From: an uncultured Prochlorococcus sp.
GTDB taxonomy: Bacteria > Cyanobacteriota > Cyanobacteriia > PCC-6307 > Cyanobiaceae
Length of the DNA stretch: 64,000 nucleotides
Direction: 5' to 3'
Assembly: GCA_913048245.1 (NCBI GenBank)
Contig: CAJWWR010000002.1
Span: 1-64,000, forward strand
Below are positions 30,682 through 40,052 of the stretch, one piece after another. The notes under the pieces are model-generated. The model did not search any database. It saw only the letters and a list, made by a program, of their open reading frames with translations, and had not been told where the DNA came from. Both the position numbers and the translations under genes were made by a program. How positions within the stretch are numbered: position 1 is the first letter of the stretch; each line of letters begins with the position of its first letter.

Positions 30682-30828
30682 TTAACCAATACCAATCTGT
30701 CTTAATATACTTTGTCCAGTAATTAATTCAGTACTTAGTCCTATTAGTATTCCCATCATTGCTAAACGACCGTTCCAAGTTTCAGCAAAATTGACAAATC
30801 CAAATCTTGGTTGATTCTCATCATTCAT
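30682..30828 (-). CDS. high-light-inducible protein (HLIP)
   Basis: ORF absent from supplied track: MNDENQPRFGFVNFAETWNGRLAMMGILIGLSTELITGQSILRQIGIG*, with canonical chlorophyll-binding E..NGR.AM.G motif. Confidence 0.9.
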   Translation of the reverse strand: MNDENQPRFGFVNFAETWNGRLAMMGILIGLSTELITGQSILRQIGIG

Positions 30829-30896
30829 AATAGATTATTTACCTAAGATTATTTTAGCGTTTATTTATGAAATATATGAAAAAATTTTTTTCATTT

Positions 30897-31280
30897 TTAC
30901 TTTATATGTCTAAAACCATCTACAGGCCGGTATTCATCACCTGTCAATTCCTCATAAATAATTGCGGGCAATCCAGTTTCAAACATTGTTTGTAGTGCCT
31001 CTTTTAAAAAAGGATTCCATCCACCAGTACTTACTTTTCCATGTCTAACTGTCCAATCCCAAGTACCTTGAAGATCTCTTGGCATTCTGCCTTCCCTATC
31101 TCTTCTGGCGACTAAATCTAAAGATTCAACTAAACCTACAACAACAGGACTTTTTCCATATGAAGGGGTCAAACTTAACTCTAATCGTACAGGATCTTCT
31201 TTAAGTAACCTCAAACGAAATCTAGGCGGTAATTTTAAAGACTTCAATACTGAAGTTACTATTTTTGTTTTTTGTTCCAA
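30897..31280 (-). CDS. conserved cyanobacterial hypothetical protein
   Basis: 127-aa well-formed ORF; ...GLVESLDLVARRDREGRMPRDLQGTWDWTVRHGKVSTGGWNPFLKEALQTMFETGLPAIIYEELTGDEYRPVDGFRH. Confidence 0.75.
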   Translation of the reverse strand: MEQKTKIVTSVLKSLKLPPRFRLRLLKEDPVRLELSLTPSYGKSPVVVGLVESLDLVARRDREGRMPRDLQGTWDWTVRHGKVSTGGWNPFLKEALQTMFETGLPAIIYEELTGDEYRPVDGFRHIK

Positions 31281-31316
31281 AATTTCTCCTAAAATAATCG
31301 ATAATCTAACATTTAT

Positions 31317-31577
31317 CTAATCAGAACTAGTACCCTTTTCAATCGTTGTATCAGTATCATTAGAGAATCTTACAGTTAGTAATTCTTCATCAGTAATATT
31401 GCCAGATTTATCAAGGAGTTCAGGATGGATAGTGTATTTTTTAGTGTTGTTTGAATCATTGTAAGGCCTTTGCTGATTTTTATCTACCAAACCCCAACCA
31501 TTTGACATAACTTTAAAGGCCTTCCATATTAAGAAAATAATAGTTGTTGCATAAACAAGAGGAAATAATAAAGACAT
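31317..31577 (-). CDS. DUF2973-like protein
   Basis: N-terminal TM; YTIHPELLDKSGNITDEELLTVRFSND. Confidence 0.75.
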   Translation of the reverse strand: MSLLFPLVYATTIIFLIWKAFKVMSNGWGLVDKNQQRPYNDSNNTKKYTIHPELLDKSGNITDEELLTVRFSNDTDTTIEKGTSSD

Positions 31578-31729
31578 ATAATTGTATTTTGAAGTCGCTT
31601 TTTAACTATACTAACCATAACTATATAAATCTGAAACAAATAATGAATAAATTTTTTTAATAAATATTTTTAGTTATTATTAAAAGAGATTATCAAACGT
31701 CAAAATATCCTTCACCCCATCAATGATAA

Positions 31730-32881
31730 ATGTATTCTGTGATCCTACATAAACTGAAGAAATTAAAAAAACCAAAGATTTTTTCAACAAGATCATTTTT
31801 TACATTAACTTTATTAATTAATTTAACTTCAAGTTCAACAATACTTCCTTTTTCAATTAATGAAAAAGTCACACAAGCAAATAAGCTTATTGCTAATAAT
31901 TCATTTATCACCACTGCTATAGAAATAGCAGGTCCATCAGTTGTAACAATAGATACTGTCAGGTATGTGGAAACTAATCAATCTAATGAAAATCCCTCAT
32001 CTCTTCTAGATCCTTATTTTGAAAAATTATTTGGCAAAGAGTTTCCCTATGAAGACGAACCAAGAATTGAAGAAGGCCAAGGAAGTGGATTTATTTTTGA
32101 AGATGGTCTTGTAATGACAAATGCTCATGTAGTAAGTGATTCTGATAGGTTAATTATTGGTCTTGCAGATGGAAGAAAGGTTGAAGGCAAAGTTATTGGA
32201 CTTGACTTATTGACAGATTTGGCTGTGATTGAATTAGAAGGAGATGGACCCTGGCCAAAAGCAATTCTTGGCAACTCAGATAATATTAAGGTAGGTGACT
32301 GGGCAATTGCAGTTGGTAATCCATTCGGTTTAGAAAATACCGTAACTCTCGGGATTATTAGTAACATAAAGCGAGACGTTTCAGAATTAGGGCTATATGA
32401 CCTAAAAGTACATTTAATACAGACAGATGCTGCTATCAATCCTGGCAATTCTGGAGGTCCGCTAATTAACGCCTCTGGAGAAGTTATTGGAATAAATACT
32501 CTTATCAGAGAAGGACCTGGGGCTGGATTAGGTTTTGCAATACCTATCAATGAAGCAAAAGAAATTGCATATGAATTAATAAATAATGGGATGGTAATAC
32601 ATCCAATGATAGGAATCAGTCTATTAGAAGAGCCTTCTGAAGATATGACGAGAACAGAAGTAAAGGTTGGGTATGTAGTCCCGGATAGCCCTGCAGATAG
32701 AAGTGGTATCAAAATAAACGACGTTATAGTAAAAATCAACGAGCAAGTAATTAACAATGCCTCGGATGTAATAGACGCTATTTCTGAAAATGGAATTTAT
32801 AGTGAAGCTCGTATAATTATTAAAAGAAACGATAAACTGCTTAATTTCCAAGTCAAGCCAATCGATATTCGCGATTTATAA
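31730..32881 (+). CDS. HtrA/Deg-type serine protease with PDZ
   Basis: GSGFIFEDGLVMTNAHVV; DLLTDLAVIELEG; DAAINPGNSGGPLINASGEVIGINT; PDZ DSPADRSGIKINDVIVKING-like. Confidence 0.9.
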   Translation: MYSVILHKLKKLKKPKIFSTRSFFTLTLLINLTSSSTILPFSINEKVTQANKLIANNSFITTAIEIAGPSVVTIDTVRYVETNQSNENPSSLLDPYFEKLFGKEFPYEDEPRIEEGQGSGFIFEDGLVMTNAHVVSDSDRLIIGLADGRKVEGKVIGLDLLTDLAVIELEGDGPWPKAILGNSDNIKVGDWAIAVGNPFGLENTVTLGIISNIKRDVSELGLYDLKVHLIQTDAAINPGNSGGPLINASGEVIGINTLIREGPGAGLGFAIPINEAKEIAYELINNGMVIHPMIGISLLEEPSEDMTRTEVKVGYVVPDSPADRSGIKINDVIVKINEQVINNASDVIDAISENGIYSEARIIIKRNDKLLNFQVKPIDIRDL

Positions 32882-32891
32882 ACTATATAAT

Positions 32892-33074
32892 TTAGTTATC
32901 ACATTCTCTTAATATCTCCACACATTTACTTATACATTTACCATCAGAAATATCGCAAAATGATATACATTCAAAATAATTTTCTATAGGATCATTATTG
33001 AGAGAATTGTTTGTTGAGAATTCATCTTTAGTTCTAAACATTTTTTTAATTAATGTAGTTATTAGATTAATCAT
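32892..33074 (-). CDS. 60-aa protein with C-terminal twin CX3C motif
   Basis: ...YFECISFCDISDGKCISKCVEILRECDN; unusual regular Cys pattern. Confidence 0.55.
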   Translation of the reverse strand: MINLITTLIKKMFRTKDEFSTNNSLNNDPIENYFECISFCDISDGKCISKCVEILRECDN

Positions 33075-33176
33075 TCATAATTGAATCTGTAAAGATAAAT
33101 AAGTGATCTTGCCTATACAAATGTAAAGTTATTTAAAAAATATTAATAAGCTTTAAGGATTGTTACCTACCAAATA

Positions 33177-34796
33177 TCAAGCTCTATTTCTTTTATGCAA
33201 ATAATATTCATAATCTCCATTAAAAGGATAAAATTGACAATCCTGAATCTCAACAATGCGATTCGCAATTTTTGAAATAAAATATCTATCATGTGAAATC
33301 AAAAAAACAGTTCCTTTATATTTCTTTAGCGCCAATTCTAAATTTTCTTTAGAGTTCATATCCAAATGATTCGTAGGTTCATCTAATAACAGAAAATTAC
33401 TAGGCTTTATAACAATTAAAGCTAGTGCCAAACGAGCTTTTTCTCCTCCACTTAAGTTTTTAACCCTTTTAAAAACAGAATCATCTTTAAATCCAAATCC
33501 CCCCAGGAGAGTTCTAACACGCTTTTGAGTCCAATTAGGGACATTTTCAAAGATCAAGTCTAAAACTGTTTCCTCAGCCGGAAGGGCGTCAGCTTGATTT
33601 TGTTCGTAATAATTCATTATTAGATTATGTTGGCTCAAAGTAATTTGGCCCAATTCAGGTACTAATTTTTTCATGATAAATTTAAAAAGTGTTGATTTAC
33701 CTGCCCCATTTGGACCTAAAAACGCAATTTTATCGCCCGATTTTACTGATAAATTAGCTTCAAAAAAAATTAGATTATCGCCATAGCTATGACATAAATT
33801 TTGAATTTCTACAATTTTTTTGCCTGATCTTGTTGATTCAGCAAAATTAAAAGAAGGGGCTTTTATTTTTCTTAGGCTAGTACTGATTTTCTGGACTTTA
33901 TCTAGCTGTTTCTCTCTACTCTTAGCTTGACTACTTCTTGTGGCGCTAGCCCTAAATCTCTCTATATATTTTTTTTGAGATTCAATTTCTTTTTGTTGTA
34001 AATTAAAAGCCTTATTTTTAGCCTGTTCTTGTAAGTTCCTAGTCTGTATAAAAGAAGAATAATTTCCAATATAAGTATGAGATATCCCATCCTCAGTAAG
34101 AATAATTTTCTTACATAATTTATCTAAAAAATATCTATCATGGCTGATTAATATAATTGCTGTCTTAAGAGATATTAAATATTCTTCAAGCCAGGATATC
34201 GTTTGAAGGTCCAAATGATTGGTTGGCTCATCTAACAATAATAAATCTGGCTTTTGTAGCATGATCTTACCTAAAGCTATTTTCATTTGCCATCCTCCAG
34301 ACAAATTTTCTACCAATTGATCAGCATCATTAATCGAAAATCCCAAAATTGGTAAGATCTTGTCTATTTCCGAATTCATTTGATAACCGCCTGATTGTTC
34401 ATATTTCCTCTGATAAATCCCTAATTGATTTACTAAACGATCTAACTCTTTTTTGTTGCCGCTAACTTCTAATAATTTCAATTTTTTTTCAATTTCTAAT
34501 AATTCGTTAGCTAGAAATTGTATTTCTGAAAAAGAGTTTTCTAATTCTTTTCTGACAGTATTCTTAGAATTTAGTTCAAATTCCTGTCTTAAGTAGGCAA
34601 TTTTGGGATTACCTTCTTTGCGAATGCAACCAGTTGTTTGCTCTTCATCACCAATTAAAATTTTCAATTGAGTTGTTTTGCCTGATCCATTGGATCCGAC
34701 TAAACCTATTTTCTCCCCTTTTTTTACTTCCCAATTAATATCTTTTAAAACTTCCTCAGTAGAGTATATTTTACTTATTTTTTCTAATCTGATCAC
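33177..34796 (-). CDS. ABC-F family ATPase
   Basis: Two NBDs: GLVGSNGSGKTT/LSGGWQMKIALGKIML/LLLDEPTNHLD and FLGPNGAGKSTLF/LSGGEKARLALALI/LLLDEPTNHLD; no TM domain. Confidence 0.9.
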   Translation of the reverse strand: MIRLEKISKIYSTEEVLKDINWEVKKGEKIGLVGSNGSGKTTQLKILIGDEEQTTGCIRKEGNPKIAYLRQEFELNSKNTVRKELENSFSEIQFLANELLEIEKKLKLLEVSGNKKELDRLVNQLGIYQRKYEQSGGYQMNSEIDKILPILGFSINDADQLVENLSGGWQMKIALGKIMLQKPDLLLLDEPTNHLDLQTISWLEEYLISLKTAIILISHDRYFLDKLCKKIILTEDGISHTYIGNYSSFIQTRNLQEQAKNKAFNLQQKEIESQKKYIERFRASATRSSQAKSREKQLDKVQKISTSLRKIKAPSFNFAESTRSGKKIVEIQNLCHSYGDNLIFFEANLSVKSGDKIAFLGPNGAGKSTLFKFIMKKLVPELGQITLSQHNLIMNYYEQNQADALPAEETVLDLIFENVPNWTQKRVRTLLGGFGFKDDSVFKRVKNLSGGEKARLALALIVIKPSNFLLLDEPTNHLDMNSKENLELALKKYKGTVFLISHDRYFISKIANRIVEIQDCQFYPFNGDYEYYLHKRNRA

Positions 34797-34867
34797 TTGA
34801 ATAAATTAGTATGTTCGAATTAATTGGTCTTTTTACTTATTAAGACTTTTTAGAATAAACTTAACTT

Positions 34868-35035
34868 ATGAAACGCATAGAACAAATAGTAATTATTTTT
34901 ATTGCTGCCGGGTTAGCTATTCCAAGCTATTGGTTTTTTTGGACTTTAGCAGGTGGTGGTGGTTATGAAAGAAGAATTAAAAATATTGAACCCCAGACAA
35001 TTGAATCTTTACAACCCTCCTCTAACCTTGATTAA
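34868..35035 (+). CDS. 55-aa small membrane protein
   Basis: ORF absent from supplied track: MKRIEQIVIIFIAAGLAIPSYWFFWTLAGGGGYERRIKNIEPQTIESLQPSSNLD*; one clear TM. Confidence 0.6.
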   Translation: MKRIEQIVIIFIAAGLAIPSYWFFWTLAGGGGYERRIKNIEPQTIESLQPSSNLD

Positions 35036-35239
35036 CCATAATTTCGTTGGTAGATCATCTAAAGTACTTAGATATTCAATTACTTCGTCTTTAGAGACTT
35101 TTAAATTATTTTCTTCACCTATTTCGCATATTTTATCCAATGCTGATTTTGGATTAGTTAGAGCTATTTGAAACAATTTATTTTTCTTATCTGTATCTTC
35201 AGAGATTAAAGAATAAAGTTTTTCTGCATTTGAAGGCAT
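35009..35239 (-). CDS. Nif11-like leader-type small protein
   Basis: LFQIALTNPKSALDKICEIGEENNLKVSKDEVIEYLSTLDDLPTKLWLIKVRGGL*; helical Nif11-like pattern, ends with GG. Confidence 0.6.
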   Translation of the reverse strand: MPSNAEKLYSLISEDTDKKNKLFQIALTNPKSALDKICEIGEENNLKVSKDEVIEYLSTLDDLPTKLWLIKVRGGL

Positions 35240-35275
35240 TGAAGTAATTAAAAATACATATACAAGAATATTCCC

Positions 35276-35602
35276 TCACGCGACATTATGCTCATTTTCG
35301 TAAGAATCTTTTTCGGGTTCTGTCATTTCCTTAGCAGAAGCATCCTCCATGCTTCTCGCATCTACACAAAGAACTTTTCTTAATTTTGCAAAGTTTGCGG
35401 CATGTGATAATCGGCCATCTTTTTTTGCCTTAAATTCTGATTTTTGTAATATTTGATGTAAATGAGTCAATAAGTATGGGCTTATTACTGCAGACACCAG
35501 TACATCACTACTTTGTGTAGAACCTGCACGAGATTTTAAAATTGAATTAGTTTGATTGATTAAAATATCTTTTTTAGAAATTAGCTTTGAAGTGTTTTTC
35601 AT
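35276..35602 (-). CDS. hypothetical protein
   Basis: 108-aa ORF, in line with the flanking minus-strand ORF. Confidence 0.6.
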   Translation of the reverse strand: MKNTSKLISKKDILINQTNSILKSRAGSTQSSDVLVSAVISPYLLTHLHQILQKSEFKAKKDGRLSHAANFAKLRKVLCVDARSMEDASAKEMTEPEKDSYENEHNVA

Positions 35603-35716
35603 GATCTGATGAATAAAATGAAATCAGGCTATTGATCCTTAATTAATAATATACACAAAGATAGTATCCTTGACTAACTGTGTATAATATTGAGTAACAG
35701 TTAAGTTCTGATATTC

Positions 35717-36022
35717 ATGGCAATTCGCCAAAACTCAACTAATGGCAAACCCAAGTCTCCACGGATTCAAGTTGTCCTTCCAGAATCTCTATGTGAGCAA
35801 TTAACTGCTTTAGCAGAAGAAGAATCTAGAACTGTAAGCAATATGGCCAAAGTGTTAATTCAAAGAGGTATTAAAGATCATTTTAACAATGTCCCAAGTT
35901 CCTCTAATCAAGTAAATACAACAGACACAAATACATTTAGAAATAACTTAGAGAACCAAAGCATAAAAAGGTTAAAAGGCATGCCAAAACGTATTAAATA
36001 TCTAAAACAAAACGATAATTAA
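35717..36022 (+). CDS. ribbon-helix-helix (CopG-like) DNA-binding protein
   Basis: PRIQVVLPESLCEQLTALAEEESRTVSNMAKVLIQRGIKDHF. Confidence 0.75.
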   Translation: MAIRQNSTNGKPKSPRIQVVLPESLCEQLTALAEEESRTVSNMAKVLIQRGIKDHFNNVPSSSNQVNTTDTNTFRNNLENQSIKRLKGMPKRIKYLKQNDN

Positions 36023-36025
36023 AAA

Positions 36026-36730
36026 TCAAATTTGAGGCAATTTTTGCAAATCTTCCATTAAACCCATTACAACTAATACATGTCCTCTCTCTAAAATATA
36101 TTTAGCTGGTGGATTAACTGATAATTTTTCAGCGGGTCCTGCAGCTAAAACATTTACTAAATAATTTTTTCTAAGGTTTAAATCACGTAGAGATCTACCA
36201 ATGAACTCCTCAGGAACTTTAATTTCATCAATGCCAGTTTGATTATCCAACTCTAATCTTTCGATAAGATTTGGTCGCACAAGTTCTAGTCCCAGCCTTT
36301 CGCCCTGCATCCTGGAAGGAAAAACTACTTTATCTGCTCCTACTCTTTTTAACATCTTTTCGTGAAGGTCACTCGTTGCCCTTGCTATAACCCTTTTTAC
36401 TTTAGTGCCTTGAGTATCTTTAGCTATGAGAGTGGTTGTAATACTTGCTTCAATTGGCTCACTTATACCAACAACCAATGTATTCATTTCCAATAAGCCG
36501 GACTCTCGCATTGACTCTTCATCAGTGCAGTCAACAACTCTAGCCTCTATGGTAGGTTCTAACTGCCTCAAATCGTCAATTGCTTTTTCAGAATAATCTG
36601 CAGCAAGAACATCTGCTCCGTTATTAATTAACTCCCTGCAAACTGCAGTTCCGAATCTTCCTACACCTACTACTGCAAATGATAAAGATTCCTTTTCTTT
36701 CTTAGGAGACCATTGCCACCAGTCAGCCAT
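36026..36730 (-). CDS. TrkA/KtrA-type K+ channel RCK subunit
   Basis: FAVVGVGRFGTAVCRELINNGADVLAADYSEKAIDDL; C-terminal TrkA_C. Confidence 0.85.
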   Translation of the reverse strand: MADWWQWSPKKEKESLSFAVVGVGRFGTAVCRELINNGADVLAADYSEKAIDDLRQLEPTIEARVVDCTDEESMRESGLLEMNTLVVGISEPIEASITTTLIAKDTQGTKVKRVIARATSDLHEKMLKRVGADKVVFPSRMQGERLGLELVRPNLIERLELDNQTGIDEIKVPEEFIGRSLRDLNLRKNYLVNVLAAGPAEKLSVNPPAKYILERGHVLVVMGLMEDLQKLPQI

Positions 36731-36748
36731 AATGAAAATTAATGATTA

Positions 36749-38152
36749 CTAAACATAAAGATCAGCTTTGGGATAACCAATTCTCTTTTGTTTGTTTATT
36801 CTACTCTTATAGAGAGCATCCCAAACAGCACTTAAAAGCAAAAGGATACCTAGCCTACCTACGAACATACCAAGAATTAGAATAAATTGACCAAAATGAT
36901 TTAGTTTATTTGTTAGTCCGATATCAAATCCTACAGTTGCAAAAGCAGAAATACATGTAAAAAGCATCTCTAAAAATGTAAATGATTCATTATTTACAAA
37001 AGTATTTGTAGTACTTAAAAGCATAGCCATTAACAAAACAAATAAAAGAGACCCAACGGTTATGCCAACTGCTTTTAAAATTACTTTATCTGAAATTAAT
37101 CTATTGCTAATTATGACATCTTTTTGACCTTTCAAAGTAGATCTCGTTGCGGCCATCAAAGCAATAAAAGTGGTGGTTTTTATACCTCCACCAGTACCAC
37201 CTGGACTTGCCCCGATAAACATTAAAGTCATTAGAAATAAAAGACCAGTGTCTGAAATAGTATCCAGAGCAATTGGATAATTTGTAAATCCTGCTGTACG
37301 CGCACTAACAGTTTCAAATATGGAAGAAATTAATCTTTCGAAGAAATTTAAACTTTCAAAGAATTCACTATTTAATAAAGATTCCGTCAGAAAGAATCCA
37401 AAAGAACCTAGAATGACAAGAAAAAAAGTTGTTCTGATTACTAATCTGCTATGCAAACTTAATTTCCTATAGCGTAAGTTTCTTCTATTATTCCAAACAT
37501 CATCAATCACTCTCCACCCTACTCCCCCCAAAATAATAAGAAAAATAAATACTATGTTTACTAAAAGATTTCCTCTATATTGGTATAAGCTTGAAGACCA
37601 AAGTGAGAAACCTGCATTGTTATAAGCGGAAATACTATGAAAAATTGCCGCCCATACTCTTTCTCCATTATCTTTTATATCAATAAATCCAAAAAAATAG
37701 AGAATAATGGATCCTAAGGAAATAATTATTGCTGCAGTTATAGCAATACTCTGAAATGTCCTCCCAATGCCTCCTACACCAAATTCGTCCAATGTTTTTC
37801 CCTTGTCTAATCTAGTTCTTAATTTGGTACCCTTTACAACAAATCCTTGAAGAAAGGTTGTTATTGCCATGAGACCTAAGCCACCAGAGAGTAACATAAG
37901 AGCCAAGCAAATCTGACCAAAGATAGTCAAGTCGTTCCCAATATCAATAATTGTTAATCCAGTAACTGTTATAGCAGAAGTGGCAGTAAAGAATGCTTCC
38001 CAAATACCTACCTTATCAGTTGAAGATAAGGGAGAACTTAATATGAGAGTCCCGAAAAAAATAATTATTAACCCTGTAACAATAGTAAATTGGGGTACAG
38101 TAAGCTTTCTGTAAAAATCTCTTATCTTAAAAATAGTTTGATTAGACTGCAC
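36749..38152 (-). CDS. TrkH/KtrB-type potassium (or sodium) transporter
   Basis: FFTATSAITVTGLTIIDIG; FHSISAYNNAGFS; FETVSARTAGFT; ISAFATVGFDIGLT pore-loop repeats. Confidence 0.85.
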   Translation of the reverse strand: MQSNQTIFKIRDFYRKLTVPQFTIVTGLIIIFFGTLILSSPLSSTDKVGIWEAFFTATSAITVTGLTIIDIGNDLTIFGQICLALMLLSGGLGLMAITTFLQGFVVKGTKLRTRLDKGKTLDEFGVGGIGRTFQSIAITAAIIISLGSIILYFFGFIDIKDNGERVWAAIFHSISAYNNAGFSLWSSSLYQYRGNLLVNIVFIFLIILGGVGWRVIDDVWNNRRNLRYRKLSLHSRLVIRTTFFLVILGSFGFFLTESLLNSEFFESLNFFERLISSIFETVSARTAGFTNYPIALDTISDTGLLFLMTLMFIGASPGGTGGGIKTTTFIALMAATRSTLKGQKDVIISNRLISDKVILKAVGITVGSLLFVLLMAMLLSTTNTFVNNESFTFLEMLFTCISAFATVGFDIGLTNKLNHFGQFILILGMFVGRLGILLLLSAVWDALYKSRINKQKRIGYPKADLYV

Positions 38153-38161
38153 TTAAAAAAC

Positions 38162-39985
38162 TCAGAAATTCAAAATTATTAGAGCTGGAATTATCAGAGC
38201 CATAATTATAGTTAATCCTATTCCATACTTTGCTACATCAAAAAATCTATATCTTCCAGGACCATAAACCATTAAGTTAGTTTGATATCCCATGGGGGTT
38301 AGAAAGGATTGACTAGCGCCGAAAAGTACTATCATAATCAAGCCTTGTGGAGAGATCTCTAATGTAGTCGACAATCCTATTACAACAGGCAATATCAAAG
38401 CAACTGAAGCAGCATTACTTATGAATTGAGTCAAAAAAACAGTACTCAGAAAAATAACTAATAAAGCCAAATACAAAGGGAGACCATTTAATAAAAAATT
38501 TAAATTCAAGGCAATAAAATCTGCAATTCCTGTTGACTGCATTGCGACACTAAAACTAGATAAAGAGCCCAGCAATAAAATCACATCCAGTCTGATAGAT
38601 CTCTGAATTTCTGCAGGTCGTAAACAACCACAACATACCATAGCAATTACAGATAATAGTACTGAACCAACTAAAGGGATATTAGAAACAGATGGCAGAA
38701 TTATCATCAATATTGCAATTGCTATCGCAATCGGTTTTTTATTTAATACAGGCAGATCATCATCAACTTGATCTAGAATCAGTAAATCATTACTTGATTG
38801 AAGGCCTCTAATAGAGTCTAATGGAGCTTGAATTAATAACACATCTCCTGCCCTTAATAGCGCTTGACCCAATCTTTCTTGAACAGTTTGCTGGCCCCTC
38901 CTTAATGCTAAAACAGTTGCGTTATGTCTTTGTCTAAATCTAAGCTCTCTTAAACTTGCGCCTGCTAAAGTAGATCCTGCAGGCAATAATGCCTCAAATG
39001 TCTTTGTACCCTCTTCGGAAGATGGTAATTTTTCACTCTTAAAGGAGCTTGGTTTCTCTGCAAGCAAAATAGTGTGTTCTTGTTCAAGTCTCAACAAATC
39101 AGATCGAGTTACTCTAATTAATAATCTATCCTCAGGTTGAATCCTCCTGTCAGCAAGAGGGGGTAAAATAGCTTTTCCATTTCGCTGTAGTTCAAGGACA
39201 TCAACATCAAAACGTCTTTGAAGTCTACTATTTCTCAAAGATTGTCCAACTAGTTCTGAAGTAGCAGGAATAGTTACTTCTGTAAAATAAATATTCATAT
39301 TTGCATTATTGTTAAAGTCTTTACCTTTTCCTCGATCTGGAAGAAGAGCATCAGAAACCAAAATCATATATGTAGTTCCGACAAGCCAAACTGGTATGCC
39401 AATAGAAGTTAAACTAAATAATTCAAGAGGGCCATAATTAATACCTTCAGAATTAACAAGTTGCTGACTAATATCACTAACTAGAAGATTCACGGAACTT
39501 CCTAAAAGGGTAATAGTCCCTCCAAGTAAAGTTGCAAAAGATAAAGGCAAGAGAACTTTAGAAGGTGAGATATTTCTTCTATCACACCAGCTTTCTATAA
39601 GAGGAAGCAATGATGCTACTACAGGGGTATTAGGAACTATTCCAGATATTGGTGCAATTACAAATCCTAATAAAGCTATCAATCTTCTAGGCGTTCTAAT
39701 ACTATCAGAAGCAATCAATTCTCTAACTCTATCAAGCGCTCCACTTTTAAATAAAGCTGAAGAGACAGCGAATAAACCCATAAGAGTAATTAGGGCTGGA
39801 CTGCCAAAACCTGATAATGCCTTTTGGGGAGTTAGTACACCAGTTGCAATAAATATGGCTACACATAATAAACCTGTTAATTCAGGAGCTATTGTATTTT
39901 TGATAAATAAAAAGATTGATAAAATTAAAACAAGTACTGTAATTGAAGCATCAAAATTATTAATTAACAAAGAAACAAAACTCAT
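38162..39985 (-). CDS. SLC13-family permease with two TrkA_C domains
   Basis: APISGIVPNTPVVASLLPLIESW; VTIPATSELVGQSLRNSRLQRRFDVDVLELQRNGK...; FEALLPAGSTLAGASLRELRFRQRHNATVLALRRG; SNAASVALILPVV. Confidence 0.85.
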   Translation of the reverse strand: MSFVSLLINNFDASITVLVLILSIFLFIKNTIAPELTGLLCVAIFIATGVLTPQKALSGFGSPALITLMGLFAVSSALFKSGALDRVRELIASDSIRTPRRLIALLGFVIAPISGIVPNTPVVASLLPLIESWCDRRNISPSKVLLPLSFATLLGGTITLLGSSVNLLVSDISQQLVNSEGINYGPLELFSLTSIGIPVWLVGTTYMILVSDALLPDRGKGKDFNNNANMNIYFTEVTIPATSELVGQSLRNSRLQRRFDVDVLELQRNGKAILPPLADRRIQPEDRLLIRVTRSDLLRLEQEHTILLAEKPSSFKSEKLPSSEEGTKTFEALLPAGSTLAGASLRELRFRQRHNATVLALRRGQQTVQERLGQALLRAGDVLLIQAPLDSIRGLQSSNDLLILDQVDDDLPVLNKKPIAIAIAILMIILPSVSNIPLVGSVLLSVIAMVCCGCLRPAEIQRSIRLDVILLLGSLSSFSVAMQSTGIADFIALNLNFLLNGLPLYLALLVIFLSTVFLTQFISNAASVALILPVVIGLSTTLEISPQGLIMIVLFGASQSFLTPMGYQTNLMVYGPGRYRFFDVAKYGIGLTIIMALIIPALIILNF

Positions 39986-40052
39986 ACAAATTATTCTTTA
40001 ATTTCAATATACATCTAAAAAAAACTTTCAAAAAGTTAAATTATTGATGAAA

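Noticed and set aside
32125-32757. 210-aa ORF antisense to the HtrA/Deg protease
   Set aside because: Long but wholly antisense to a confident protease gene; I/S/P/L-rich translation typical of shadow frames.
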